64,000 nt of DNA from Pseudomonas sp. ICMP22404 (GTDB taxonomy: Bacteria > Pseudomonadota > Gammaproteobacteria > Pseudomonadales > Pseudomonadaceae): contig NZ_VCNG01000006.1 of assembly GCF_006227205.1 (NCBI RefSeq), positions 248,001 through 312,000 on the forward strand. The letters are read 5' to 3'. Under the pieces are notes generated by a model that was not told the origin of the DNA, ran no database searches, and saw nothing but the letters and a program-made list of their open reading frames with translations. Below are positions 27,355-36,529 of this stretch, one piece after another; position 1 is the stretch's first letter; each line of letters begins with the position of its first letter. A program made the position numbers and the translations under genes.

Positions 27355-27585
27355 TCAATCTTCCTTGCGAATCGTCGCCACGTCATCGGCGCGCACCCGG
27401 ACTTTCTTGCCGGCAATGTCTTCGAACTCGTAGAACCCGTCGGAAGTGCGGGTGTTAGGGGTGTCCTTGGTCAAATACTGGGTACCGTTCTGCAAGGTCA
27501 CGACGGTCGGCGTCGAGCAACCGGCCAGCGCCAGGAGCGCTGCGGCAGCCAAGGGCAGGCCCAGGAATCTGATGTTCATATCCAT
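27355..27585 (-). CDS. YgdI/YgdR-family lipoprotein
   Basis: The 76-residue protein has a lipoprotein signal with lipobox LAGC (Cys23) and a compact SH3-like domain with VVTLQNGTQYLTKDTPN, the family pattern of YgdI/YgdR. It should be anchored to a membrane facing the periplasm. The function is not established. It is a monocistronic gene in the opposite orientation to the secretion locus. Confidence 0.88.
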   Translation of the reverse strand: MDMNIRFLGLPLAAAALLALAGCSTPTVVTLQNGTQYLTKDTPNTRTSDGFYEFEDIAGKKVRVRADDVATIRKED

Positions 27586-27796
27586 ACCTCTCGATCAAAA
27601 GGACGCAGCTGATCCGGCCGCGCCATCACTGTAATCAACCGCCATTGGTCCCGCTTACTGTAGGAAAGTTCATCGTCTACCACAGGATTTCACCTTTTAA
27701 TCGAGGGGACCACTCATCCTTTGCAGTTGCCCGTGCTGTCCGTAACTGGTATCTGTACGCATAACCAGTACTCCAGCATCCGTGGCGCTTCTTTCC

Positions 27797-29449
27797 GTGA
27801 CAGCCAACCCTCTCGACGATCCCTTTTACTACCTGAACAATTTCCAGCAGGTGCTTGCCTGGCTGGCACAACGCTATGCCGACGTGCTCAGCATCGAGGA
27901 GCAGCGGTTCATCGACGATTTCGCGTCCTTGCCACGCCCGTCCCAGGGGTTGCTGGTGCGCATGGTGATGCGCAAGGGGGTACGCTTTCGGCACAGCAAA
28001 TTGCAGTACCTGGAAATCGGCGACATTAGCGCGGCGGTCGAGCCGCTGCTGACCCTGGGCTGGGTGCAGGACCAACGGCCCCTGAACCTTGCCGAGTTGT
28101 TCGAGGTGTTGCTCAAACCGGAAATCATCCTGTGCCTGGGCCACCTGATCGAACGCCCCAAGGCGAAAAAGACCGAGTGGCTCCAGGCCTTGGATGACCG
28201 CCTGGACGAAACACGGCCATTCAATCAATGGTGCCCGCCACTGCAAGACCGGCTGTACAGCCTGACGATCATGGAAACCTGCGACCGGCTGCGGTTGATG
28301 TTCTTTGGCAACCTCTATCAGGACTGGTCAGAGTTCGTGCTGGCGGACCTGGGCATTTTCACCTACGAAACCGTGGCGTTCAGCGCCGAATCCCGCGGCT
28401 TGCGCAGTCGCGGGGACGTCGATGCCTGCCTGTTCCTGCACGAGTGCCAGCAGCGCTTCGAAACGGGCGAGCCGCCGGAGGACATCGTCGTTCAGGTCAA
28501 CGCGCTGACCCTGGACAACCCATGGCTGGAGCGGCGCCGGGGCAAGTTGCTGTTCCAGATCGGCCAGCACGCCGAACGCATCGCCGATTTTGCCCTGGCC
28601 CTGTGCATCTATCGCGACTGCACCTACCCCGGCGCACGGTTGCGGATGATCCGCGTGCTGGAGCGCATCGGCGAGTACGCCTTGGCCCTGGAGCTGGGGG
28701 AGGCGGCTGCGCTAGCGCCGGAAAATGCCGCTGAAACCCAGGCGTTGCTCAGGGTCGTACCGCGTTTGCAGCGCAAATTGGGCGGGCCGCCGGTGCCCCG
28801 TGCCGTGGCCCGGGAGGTGGAACGGCTGGACCTGCATCTGCTCCGAATCGATCCGGCCGTGTCGGTGGAGTATCACGTCCAGGCCCATTTGCACGACGAA
28901 ACCGCCCCGGTGCATTACGTCGAGAACAGCCTGATCAATTCACTGTTCGGCCTGTTGTGCTGGCCGGCGATTTTCGCGCCTTTACCGGGGGCGTTTTTCC
29001 ATCCGTTCCAGCGCGGCCCGGTGGACCTGCTCAACGAGGATTTCCCTGTGCGCCGTGCCGAGCTGTTCGCGACCTGCCTCGCGGAACTCGACGACGGACG
29101 CTATCGGGACACCATCGTCCGTCGCTACGCAGAGAAATGGGGCATCCAATCGCCCTTTGTGTTCTGGGGCGCGATGTCTGAAGAACTGTTGCATCAGGCA
29201 CTCGATTGCCTGCCGGCCGAACACCTCAAGCACTGGTTCAATCGCCTGCTGCTGGACATCAAGGCCAACCGTGCCGGCATGCCGGACCTGATCCAGTTCT
29301 GGCCGCAGCACAAGACGTATCGCATGATCGAAGTCAAAGGCCCCGGCGACCGCTTGCAGGACAATCAGTTGCGCTGGCTGGCGTTCTGTCACGAGCACCG
29401 GATGCCCGTCGCGGTCTGCCATGTGCAGTGGATGGAGCAGGGCGCATGA
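27797..29449 (+). CDS. FAN1-like VRR-NUC nuclease
   Basis: The 550-residue protein ends in a VRR-NUC domain with the PD-(D/E)xK residues D497 (GMPDLIQFWP) and E512/K514 (IEVKGPGD), followed by QLRWL. The N-terminal 400 residues are helical, as in bacterial FAN1 (a structure-specific nuclease that cleaves near 5' flaps and acts at interstrand crosslinks). I prefer GTG 27797, giving a start VTANPLDDPFYYL; GTG 27782 would add five residues, and neither has a strong Shine-Dalgarno. The stop overlaps the start of the helicase gene (ATGA at 29446), which implies translational coupling and a shared task in DNA repair. Confidence 0.9.
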   Translation: MTANPLDDPFYYLNNFQQVLAWLAQRYADVLSIEEQRFIDDFASLPRPSQGLLVRMVMRKGVRFRHSKLQYLEIGDISAAVEPLLTLGWVQDQRPLNLAELFEVLLKPEIILCLGHLIERPKAKKTEWLQALDDRLDETRPFNQWCPPLQDRLYSLTIMETCDRLRLMFFGNLYQDWSEFVLADLGIFTYETVAFSAESRGLRSRGDVDACLFLHECQQRFETGEPPEDIVVQVNALTLDNPWLERRRGKLLFQIGQHAERIADFALALCIYRDCTYPGARLRMIRVLERIGEYALALELGEAAALAPENAAETQALLRVVPRLQRKLGGPPVPRAVAREVERLDLHLLRIDPAVSVEYHVQAHLHDETAPVHYVENSLINSLFGLLCWPAIFAPLPGAFFHPFQRGPVDLLNEDFPVRRAELFATCLAELDDGRYRDTIVRRYAEKWGIQSPFVFWGAMSEELLHQALDCLPAEHLKHWFNRLLLDIKANRAGMPDLIQFWPQHKTYRMIEVKGPGDRLQDNQLRWLAFCHEHRMPVAVCHVQWMEQGA

Positions 29450-31776
29450 CCCCGGAACCGGCCTACAGCATCGCCGTGCGGGCGTTATGTGAGTTCACTG
29501 CCAAGACCGGTGACCTGGACCTGCGCTTTACCCCGTCGCCCACAGCACTGGAAGGCATCGTTGGCCACCGCACCGTGGCGTCCCGGCGCAACGATACGTA
29601 TCAGGCCGAGATCAGCCTCGAAGGCCGTTACCGGAGCATGCGGGTCAAGGGGCGGGCCGACGGCTACGACCCGGTCCGCAATTGCGTCGAGGAGGTGAAG
29701 ACCTATCGCGGCGACCTGTCCAGGCAACCGGCCAATCATCGCCAGCTGCACTGGGCCCAGGCGAAGATCTACGGCTGGCTGATGTGCCAGAAGCTGCAGT
29801 TGTCGCGCATCGACGTGGCGCTGGTGTATTTCGACATCGTCAGTGAGAAGGAAACCTGCCTGACGCAGGGCTTCGAGGCGACGCAGCTCGAGGCTTTCTT
29901 TGAACAGCAGTGTGCGTTGTTCCTGGCCTGGGCCGAACAGGAAATGGCTCACCGCCAGGCGCGCAATGCCGGCGCACAGGCGCTGGCCTTTCCCCATGCC
30001 GGCTTCAGGCCGGGGCAGCGGCACCTGGCCGAGTCGGTGTTCAAGGCTGTCAGCACCGGACGCTGCCTGATGGCCCAGGCGCCCACCGGCATCGGCAAGA
30101 CCGTCGGTACGCTGTTTCCGATGCTCAAGGCCCTGACGCCGCAGCGACTGGACAAGGTGTTCTTTCTCACGGCCAAGACGCCGGGACGCAAGCTGGCGCT
30201 GGATGCCACGCGGGTGATCACCCAAAGCGCACCGTCGATGCCGTTGCGGGTCCTGGAGATGATCGCCCGGGACAAAGCCTGTGAGCATCCGGACAAGGCG
30301 TGCCATGGCGAATCCTGTCCACTGGCCCGTGGCTTCTATGAACGCCTGCCTGGCGCCCGCGAGGCCGCCAGCAGGCTCACCTTGCTCGATCAGGCCGCGT
30401 TGCGCGAGATTGCGCTGGCCCATGAAGTGTGCCCGTACTACCTCAGCCAGGAAATGGCCCGTTGGGCCGACGTGGTCGTCGCCGACTACAACTATTATTT
30501 CGACTTCAGCGCCTTGCTGTTCGTCCTGGCCCAGGCCGATGGCCTGTCCGTCGCGACCCTGGTGGACGAGGCACATAACCTGGTGGAACGGGGGCGACAG
30601 ATGTACAGCGCGACCCTCGACCAGTCCACGCTGGCCGCCGTGCGCAAAACCGCTCCCGAAGCCCTGAAGAAAGCCTTGCAGCGGGTCAATCGACAATGGA
30701 ACGCCTTGCATGCGCCCCAGGTGGCGGCCTATCAGGCCTATGAAAAACCTCCGGAGAAACTGCTCCAGGCGCTGTCCCAGTGCACCACGGCCATTGGCGA
30801 TTACCTCAATGACCATCCCCAGGGCCTGGACGGCGACTTGCAGGCGTTCTACTTCGAGGCCTTGCAGTTCGGTCGGGTGGCGGAATCGTTCAACGAGCAT
30901 TTCCTGTTCGACATCCATAAGCGTGAACTCGGCCGTCAACGCAGCCTGTCCACCTTGTGCCTGCGCAATGTGGTGCCGGCCGGTTTCTTGCGGCCAAGAC
31001 TCACGGCGGCCCGCAGCAGCGTGCTGTTCTCAGCCACCCTGAGCCCGCGGCATTACTACGCCGATCTGTTGGGCACGCCGGCGGACACGGTGTGGATCGA
31101 TGTGGAGTCACCGTTCCATGCCGGGCAACTGGACGTTCAGGTGGTCAGTCGGATCTCTACCCGTTTTGCCCACCGCCAGGCTTCGCTGGAACCGATTGTC
31201 GGGTTGATGGCGCGCCAGTTCGGCGAGCGCCCCGGCAACTACCTGGCTTTTTTCAGCAGCTTCGATTACTTGCAGCAGGTGGCCGGGCTGTTCGCCGAGC
31301 GGCACCCGGACATTGCCACCTGGACCCAATCCCGGGGCATGGGCGAAGCGTCCCGACAGGCCTTTCTCGAACGGTTCATGGAACACAGCCAGGGCATCGG
31401 CTTCGCGGTGCTGGGCGGTGCGTTCGGCGAGGGCATCGACTTGCCGGGCTCGCGGCTGATCGGCGCGTTCATTGCCACCCTGGGGCTGGCACAGTTGAAT
31501 CCGGTCAACGAACAGATCAAACAGCGCATGGCCGCGATTTTCGGCGACGGTTACGACTACACCTACCTGTATCCGGGCTTGCAGAAAGTCGTCCAGGCCG
31601 CGGGCCGCGTCATCCGCACCCAACAGGACCGTGGGGTGGTGATGCTGATCGACGACCGGTTCGGCGAAGCCCGGGTGCAGCACTTATTGCCGGGTTGGTG
31701 GTCTGTCACTCAAGAACATCCTGCTAAATCCTGTGGGAGCGAGCCTGCTCGCGATTGCGGCGTTTCAGTCACTTAG
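29446..31776 (+). CDS. XPD/DinG-like helicase with N-terminal RecB-type nuclease domain
   Basis: The 776-residue protein has two parts. Residues 40-110 show a RecB/Cas4-like nuclease signature: D72 (GRADG), E83-V-K85 (EEVK) and Q105-x3-Y109 (QAKIY). The rest is an SF2 Rad3/XPD helicase with Walker A TGIGKT (K218), four cysteines suited to an iron-sulfur cluster (C279, C286, C291, C329), DEAH and a C-terminal GRVIRTQQDRG motif. It should unwind DNA from a 5' end and possibly cut it. Its first codon overlaps the FAN1-like gene's stop. The last 15 residues (SCGSEPARDCGVSVT) are encoded by a REP element. A DinG-type role in crosslink or R-loop repair is likely. Confidence 0.9.
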   Translation: MTPEPAYSIAVRALCEFTAKTGDLDLRFTPSPTALEGIVGHRTVASRRNDTYQAEISLEGRYRSMRVKGRADGYDPVRNCVEEVKTYRGDLSRQPANHRQLHWAQAKIYGWLMCQKLQLSRIDVALVYFDIVSEKETCLTQGFEATQLEAFFEQQCALFLAWAEQEMAHRQARNAGAQALAFPHAGFRPGQRHLAESVFKAVSTGRCLMAQAPTGIGKTVGTLFPMLKALTPQRLDKVFFLTAKTPGRKLALDATRVITQSAPSMPLRVLEMIARDKACEHPDKACHGESCPLARGFYERLPGAREAASRLTLLDQAALREIALAHEVCPYYLSQEMARWADVVVADYNYYFDFSALLFVLAQADGLSVATLVDEAHNLVERGRQMYSATLDQSTLAAVRKTAPEALKKALQRVNRQWNALHAPQVAAYQAYEKPPEKLLQALSQCTTAIGDYLNDHPQGLDGDLQAFYFEALQFGRVAESFNEHFLFDIHKRELGRQRSLSTLCLRNVVPAGFLRPRLTAARSSVLFSATLSPRHYYADLLGTPADTVWIDVESPFHAGQLDVQVVSRISTRFAHRQASLEPIVGLMARQFGERPGNYLAFFSSFDYLQQVAGLFAERHPDIATWTQSRGMGEASRQAFLERFMEHSQGIGFAVLGGAFGEGIDLPGSRLIGAFIATLGLAQLNPVNEQIKQRMAAIFGDGYDYTYLYPGLQKVVQAAGRVIRTQQDRGVVMLIDDRFGEARVQHLLPGWWSVTQEHPAKSCGSEPARDCGVSVT

Positions 31777-31819
31777 GGCCAACTGAACGACCGCTATCGC
31801 GAGCAGGCTCGCTCCCACA
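31732..31819. repeat. REPIN overlapping the 3' end of the helicase gene
   Basis: TGTGGGAGCGAGCCTGCTCG and its inverse face each other. The left REP lies inside the helicase reading frame and supplies its last codons. Same REP family as at 8584 and 11658. Confidence 0.88.
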
Positions 31820-31925
31820 AAGGGATTTGCGTCGATTTCCATTTTTGTCCCTGCCGGTTAATAATTTCCGAGGCAGGACCTGCACCAAACTTCGCAAAGA
31901 ATCTACACGGACGCCCCGGCCAAAA

Positions 31926-33854
31926 ATGCTTGAGAACAATCAGAAGCCAGCCCGCATTAACGAGGAACAGCGTTTTCGGTTGCTGATCGACGCCGTGGTC
32001 GACTATGCCATCTACATGACCGACCCTGCGGGCATCATCACCAGTTGGAACTCCGGTGCGCGGCGCTTCAAGGGCTATGAGGAGTCCGAGATCCTCGGCC
32101 AGCATTTCTCCCGTTTCTACACCGACCAGGACCGCGCCGCCGGCCTGCCGCAACGGGCACTGGACACTGCGCTGCGCGAAGGCCGTTTCGAGGGCGAGGG
32201 CTGGCGGGTGCGCAAGGACGGGACGCTGTTCTGGTCCCACGTGGTCATCGACCCGATCATCGACAGCCAGACCGGCGCCTTGCTCGGTTTCGCCAAGATC
32301 ACCCGCGACCTGACCGATCGCAAGATGGCCGAGGAGACCCTCAAGCAAAGCGAGCAGCAGTTTCGCCTGTTGGTACAGAGCGTCACCGACTACGCCATCT
32401 ACATGCTCGACCTTGACGGTCAGGTGACCAACTGGAACCAGGGGGCGCAGCGGATCAAGGGCTATCTGCCGGCGGAGGCCATCGGCCAACATTTTTCGAT
32501 GTTCTACACCCCCGAAGACCGTGAAAACGGCGAGCCACAACGGGCACTGAGTGTCGCCGCCAGCGTTGGACGCTTCGAGAAGAGGGGCTGGCGGGTGCGC
32601 AAGGACGGTACGCGGTTCATGGCCCACGTGGTCATCGATGCGATCCGCAGCGACACCGGCGCGCTGCTGGGGTTTGCCAAGATCACCCGCGACATCACCG
32701 ACGCCACCCAGGCGCAGCAGGCCCTTGAGCAGGCCCGCGAAGCGCTGTTCCAGTCCCAGAAGCTGCAGGCCATCGGTCAGCTCACCGGCGGCATCGCCCA
32801 TGACTTCAATAATCTGCTCACGGTGATCCTCGGCAACCTGGAGATTGTGCGCAAGCGCATGCCCAGCGACCCGAAACTCGCCCAATTGCTGGACAACGCG
32901 ACCCAGGGCGCGCTGCGCGGTGTGTCGCTGACCCAGCGGATGCTGGCCTTTGCCCGCCGGCAGAAACTGACGTCCGAATCGGTCGAATTGGCGGCGTTGG
33001 TGCAGGGCATCAGCGGCCTGCTGCAAAGCTCCATGGGCCCGTCGATCCACATCCAGACAGGTTTCACCCCTGCGTTGTCGCCGGTCCTGGCGGACGTCAA
33101 CCAGCTGGAACTGGCCATTCTCAATCTGGCAACCAACGCCCGGGATGCCATGCCCCATGGAGGGCGCATCCTGATTGCGGCCGATGAGCGACAGACCACC
33201 GGGGCACCGGACACGCCCTTGAAGCCCGGGCGGTACGTCTGCCTGTCGATCACCGATGAAGGCGAGGGGATGGATGAAGCGACGCTGGCCTCCGCCGTGG
33301 ACCCGTTCTTCACCACCAAGGGGGTCGGCAAGGGCACCGGGTTGGGCTTGTCCATGGTGCATGGCCTGGCCGAACAGTTGGGCGGGCGATTGATCCTCAA
33401 GAGTCAGAAAGGAGTCGGCACCACCGCTGAGCTGTGGTTGCCGGTGGCTGACCACTCGGCCCCCGAGACGGTACCGGTCCAGGCGTCGACGCCGTTGTCG
33501 ACCCAGGAGTTGCTGGTGCTGGTGGTCGATGACGACTCACTGGTGCTGACCAGCACCCGCCTGTTGATCGAAGACCTGGGGCACCGGGTGCTCTGCGCCC
33601 CGTCGGGGGCTCAGGCGCTGGAACTGTACGAGCGCAATCCTGACATCGACCTGGTCATCACCGACATGGCCATGCCGCAGATGGACGGGGCGCAACTGGC
33701 GAAATTGTTGCGAGACAGACAACCCACCTTGCCCGTCATTCTTGCCACCGGTTACGCCGAGCGGCTGGAGGGCTTCGCCACGCAGTTGCCGCGGCTGACC
33801 AAGCCGTTCAAGCAGATTGATTTGGTGCAGGCGATCGGGCAGACGATGAAATGA
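31926..33854 (+). CDS. Double-PAS hybrid histidine kinase
   Basis: The 642-residue cytoplasmic protein has two similar PAS domains (about residues 15-135 and 145-265, each with a 'GWRVRKDGT' and 'GALLGFAKITRD' segment), a HisKA dimerisation helix with phospho-accepting H292 (GGIAHDFNNLL), an ATPase domain (LATNARDAMP, GKGTGLGLSMV) and a C-terminal receiver with D580 (VITDMAMP). No membrane helix or signal peptide is visible. It probably senses an intracellular cue through the PAS domains. The start ATG 31926 lies past the REPIN; longer frames through the REPIN are not credible. No Hpt or cognate regulator gene is adjacent. Confidence 0.92.
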   Translation: MLENNQKPARINEEQRFRLLIDAVVDYAIYMTDPAGIITSWNSGARRFKGYEESEILGQHFSRFYTDQDRAAGLPQRALDTALREGRFEGEGWRVRKDGTLFWSHVVIDPIIDSQTGALLGFAKITRDLTDRKMAEETLKQSEQQFRLLVQSVTDYAIYMLDLDGQVTNWNQGAQRIKGYLPAEAIGQHFSMFYTPEDRENGEPQRALSVAASVGRFEKRGWRVRKDGTRFMAHVVIDAIRSDTGALLGFAKITRDITDATQAQQALEQAREALFQSQKLQAIGQLTGGIAHDFNNLLTVILGNLEIVRKRMPSDPKLAQLLDNATQGALRGVSLTQRMLAFARRQKLTSESVELAALVQGISGLLQSSMGPSIHIQTGFTPALSPVLADVNQLELAILNLATNARDAMPHGGRILIAADERQTTGAPDTPLKPGRYVCLSITDEGEGMDEATLASAVDPFFTTKGVGKGTGLGLSMVHGLAEQLGGRLILKSQKGVGTTAELWLPVADHSAPETVPVQASTPLSTQELLVLVVDDDSLVLTSTRLLIEDLGHRVLCAPSGAQALELYERNPDIDLVITDMAMPQMDGAQLAKLLRDRQPTLPVILATGYAERLEGFATQLPRLTKPFKQIDLVQAIGQTMK

Positions 33855-33906
33855 GTATGGCCTGTTGGTGATCCCCTTTAGTAGGAGAACCTGTGTCAGG
33901 AGAACC

Positions 33907-33994
33907 TGTGGGAGCAAGGCTTGCCCGCGATACATACACTGCGGTTTCTGAGAAGACCGCATCAGCTTCATCGCGGGCAAGCCTTGCTCCCACA
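33907..33994. repeat. REPIN after the hybrid kinase gene
   Basis: TGTGGGAGCAAGGCTTGCCC and the inverse GGGCAAGCCTTGCTCCCACA form a facing pair. The core AAGGCTTGCCC differs from the AGCTTGCTCGC core elsewhere in the window, so this is a variant REP. Confidence 0.85.
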
Positions 33995-34027
33995 GATACC
34001 CTTGTCACAGAAGCTTGCGTTCCCTGG

Positions 34028-34258
34028 CTATCCGGCATTTTTCCTGAATCCCCGCAGGTTCATCGCACACAAGCAGAACTGCAACACAATCAACGCATAC
34101 GCGTCCGAATGCAGACCCCAGACGACCCACAGAATGTTGCTTGCCATGAAGCAACTGAAACCCCATACCCGTCGCCGGGGCTGGCGTGATCCGATCAGCC
34201 AGGCAGCGAGCACCGTCACCACCATCGCCGGCCACTGCACCCATCCAAGATAATCCAC
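34028..34258 (-). CDS. Small membrane protein, 76 residues
   Basis: The frame starts at GTG 34258 with an AGGG 7 bases upstream. It contains about two hydrophobic helices (WPAMVVTVLAAWLIG and FSCFMASNILWVVWGL), separated by an Arg-rich loop and followed by a third hydrophobic stretch (LIVLQFCLCAMNL). It is probably an inner-membrane protein of unknown function. A frame on the same strand starting at 34262 gives a poorer product without these helices. Confidence 0.72.
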   Translation of the reverse strand: MDYLGWVQWPAMVVTVLAAWLIGSRQPRRRVWGFSCFMASNILWVVWGLHSDAYALIVLQFCLCAMNLRGFRKNAG

Positions 34259-34403
34259 ACAACTGCCCTCATATGCCGTCGATGATCTACAGACCCTGGC
34301 GGCGGGACGGCGTTTCGTTGGACCAGCGGTCCATTGGCTTGAACTTGCCTGGCGGCGCCGTCTTCTAACAGGTTCGAATCATCACCGAGAAATAGTCCGC
34401 GCA

Positions 34404-34940
34404 ATGCCCCGAATCCTGACCAGCCAGACCCCGGAAGAAGAACTGACGGAACACCAGGCCAAGTTGTTCGGCTCTCCCAAGGAACGCTTGGATTTCTATC
34501 GTCGGGAGATCCAGTACGAAACCACCATCCTGGCGAATCGAACCGATGCATACCTGGCCGCGCAGTCGTTCCTGGTGATCGCCTTCGCCTCCTGCATGGC
34601 CAACCTGAACCCGGAATGGGGCAAGTTGTTCACCTTGATCGTGCCGCCATTCCTGGCGTTGCTGGGTTTCCTGAGTTCCCTGAATGCCTGGCCGGGTATT
34701 CGTGCGGCCTACGAGATCATCGATCATTGGCACTTCAAACAGAGTGAGTTGCTGCGCTCCGAACCGATGATGGGCCTGGTCTATGACGAGTCACCGCTGT
34801 TCAGCGAGCGGGAGTCGACCCACAAGGGTTATCGCAAGTCGCTGTTGTTCTCGGTGCGAACGCCTTGGATCTTCGCGGCGTTCTGGGTGCTGCTGGGGGT
34901 GTACTCGGTTTACATCCAGGTGAGCAACCCCGGGGCTTGA
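34404..34940 (+). CDS. Predicted membrane protein, 178 residues
   Basis: I do not recognise this family. An acidic N-terminal region (residues 1-45) is followed by three hydrophobic segments (about 55-70 LAAQSFLVIAFASC, 78-95 FTLIVPPFLALLGFLSSL, and 155-172 WIFAAFWVLLGVYSVYIQV) with a cytosol-like polar loop between the second and third. The architecture resembles SLATT-type and similar small membrane proteins. The Shine-Dalgarno is weak. It is convergent with the antiporter gene, whose stop is 12 bp away. Confidence 0.75.
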   Translation: MPRILTSQTPEEELTEHQAKLFGSPKERLDFYRREIQYETTILANRTDAYLAAQSFLVIAFASCMANLNPEWGKLFTLIVPPFLALLGFLSSLNAWPGIRAAYEIIDHWHFKQSELLRSEPMMGLVYDESPLFSERESTHKGYRKSLLFSVRTPWIFAAFWVLLGVYSVYIQVSNPGA

Positions 34941-34952
34941 GGCCATCCGGGC

Positions 34953-36290
34953 CTAGTCGGATCGCTTGTGGCGCTCATACCAGGCCAGGGTTGGTTGGGT
35001 GCTCAAGCCATGGACCAGAATACTCAGGGCCACCACTGACAAGGTAAGGTTGATACACAGGTTCGCCACCTCGGGTGGCAAGTGATGGTTCAAGGCAAAG
35101 AACAAGTAGAACAGACTGCCTATGCCGCGTATGCCGAACCAGCCGATCAGCAACCGTTGCGAGCGGTCCAGCAAACGCCCCCAGGGCATCGCCAGCACGC
35201 ACAATGGACGAATGACAGCGAACAGCAAAGCACCGATGGCCACGGCCCGCCAGTCCCAATGATTGGCCAGTACCACCCCGAGCAGGGTCACCAGGAACAC
35301 TTCCATGGCGCGCTCCACCAGGCTGCCAAAAGCGAGCATGTCGCCCATCATCACACCAGCGGCTACCTGGCCGTCATCCAGGGACTCGGTGTCGCCCAGC
35401 ACGGCTTGCCGAGGGGCGACGGTTTCGTGGCCCACCACCGGTTGCACCAGATGTTCGGCTGGCGGTGAGTCCTTGTCGGTGGAGGCCACCTCGGCCTGGC
35501 GCAACCCCAAGCCGGCGGCGAACACCGAGAGAAAACCGTAGCCCTGGACCGATTCGGCGGCGACATAGGCCAGGGCGATCAATGCCAGGGCCAGGTAGTC
35601 GTTGGGCGACAGCGTGCTGTCGGCATTTTTGATGCGCATCGACAAGGTCAGGCGGCCGATGCCGCGTCCCATCGCATAGCCAATCAGCAAGCCTGCCGGC
35701 ACGGCCCACAGCACGTTGCGCAAGGTCCATTCGGTGAGGAAACCGCCATCGTCGTCGCGCAGCATCAGCAGGCCCAGGATCACGAACGGAAACGCCGTGC
35801 CATCGTTCAATCCGGCCTCGCCGGACAGCCCGAACCGCACCCGATCATCGTCCCGGGCATCGTTTACCTGCACCAGCGCCGCCAGCACCGGGTCGGTCGG
35901 GGCCAGCATCGCGCCGATCAGCAGCGACACCCCCCAACCGAGGCCGAACAGATAATGCAGCGCCAGGCACAGGCCGGCGATACTCAGGATCATCACTGGC
36001 CCGGCCAACCCATAGGCCACGCGCCACGTGCGGTCCTTGAAGGGTAGGCGCAACTTGAGGCCGCTGACGAATAGCGAGAACACCACGGCAATCTCAGTGA
36101 GGTGTTCCATCCAGGTCGTGGAGTCGTGAATGTCCAGCTTCAACAACCCCAGCCCCGTCGGACCGATAGCGACGCCCAGCGCCAGGCACATCGCCGACGT
36201 GGTGACCGGCATCCAGCGCAGGTAGGAAGAAGTCAGGGCCAGGGTCAGCAATACGGCACCGAGCACCGCAACCCACACTGTGAAAATCAT
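34953..36290 (-). CDS. Monovalent cation:proton antiporter (CPA1/NhaP type)
   Basis: The 445-residue inner-membrane protein has 11-13 hydrophobic helices and the conserved 'GEAGLNDGTAFPF' segment with the Asn-Asp pair of electroneutral CPA1 antiporters. An extra hydrophilic loop rich in acidic residues (about 275-320) may be regulatory. The start is set at 36290, where AAGGAG lies 5 bases before ATG; the upstream ATG at 36320 adds ten residues with no such signal. It would exchange Na+ or K+ for H+ in pH and salt homeostasis. Confidence 0.9.
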   Translation of the reverse strand: MIFTVWVAVLGAVLLTLALTSSYLRWMPVTTSAMCLALGVAIGPTGLGLLKLDIHDSTTWMEHLTEIAVVFSLFVSGLKLRLPFKDRTWRVAYGLAGPVMILSIAGLCLALHYLFGLGWGVSLLIGAMLAPTDPVLAALVQVNDARDDDRVRFGLSGEAGLNDGTAFPFVILGLLMLRDDDGGFLTEWTLRNVLWAVPAGLLIGYAMGRGIGRLTLSMRIKNADSTLSPNDYLALALIALAYVAAESVQGYGFLSVFAAGLGLRQAEVASTDKDSPPAEHLVQPVVGHETVAPRQAVLGDTESLDDGQVAAGVMMGDMLAFGSLVERAMEVFLVTLLGVVLANHWDWRAVAIGALLFAVIRPLCVLAMPWGRLLDRSQRLLIGWFGIRGIGSLFYLFFALNHHLPPEVANLCINLTLSVVALSILVHGLSTQPTLAWYERHKRSD

Positions 36291-36449
36291 TGGTGCTCCT
36301 TGGATAACCGCAACGCTCAACTGTTGGCAGAGCCCTTGTGGCGAGGGTTAGCACTTACCCCACGTTCTTCCATTCGAGAGCTTGCATGAGGCCAGGGTTC
36401 CCATTACTGGCGCCCCCTCCCGTTTATCCGGCTGCGTTTCAATCCGAGG

Positions 36450-36477
36450 GAATTTTTCGCTCCGCTCAAGGCTCTGC
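36450..36477 (+). promoter_or_regulatory. Possible AlgU (sigma22)-type promoter for the HDO-ligD operon
   Basis: GAATTT, 17 bases, then TCTGC resembles the AlgU consensus (GAACTT N16-17 TCTGA) and lies about 50 bp before the first gene of the operon. Several mismatches make this tentative. Confidence 0.25.
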
Positions 36478-36529
36478 ACTGGAAGAGACGTGCTGATTCA
36501 GCGTCCTGCCAAGCACCCATGAGGCCCTT

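Noticed and set aside
31755..31925. N-terminal extension of the hybrid kinase to 31755
   Set aside because: It runs through a REPIN and has no homology-like content; ATG 31926 is the natural start.
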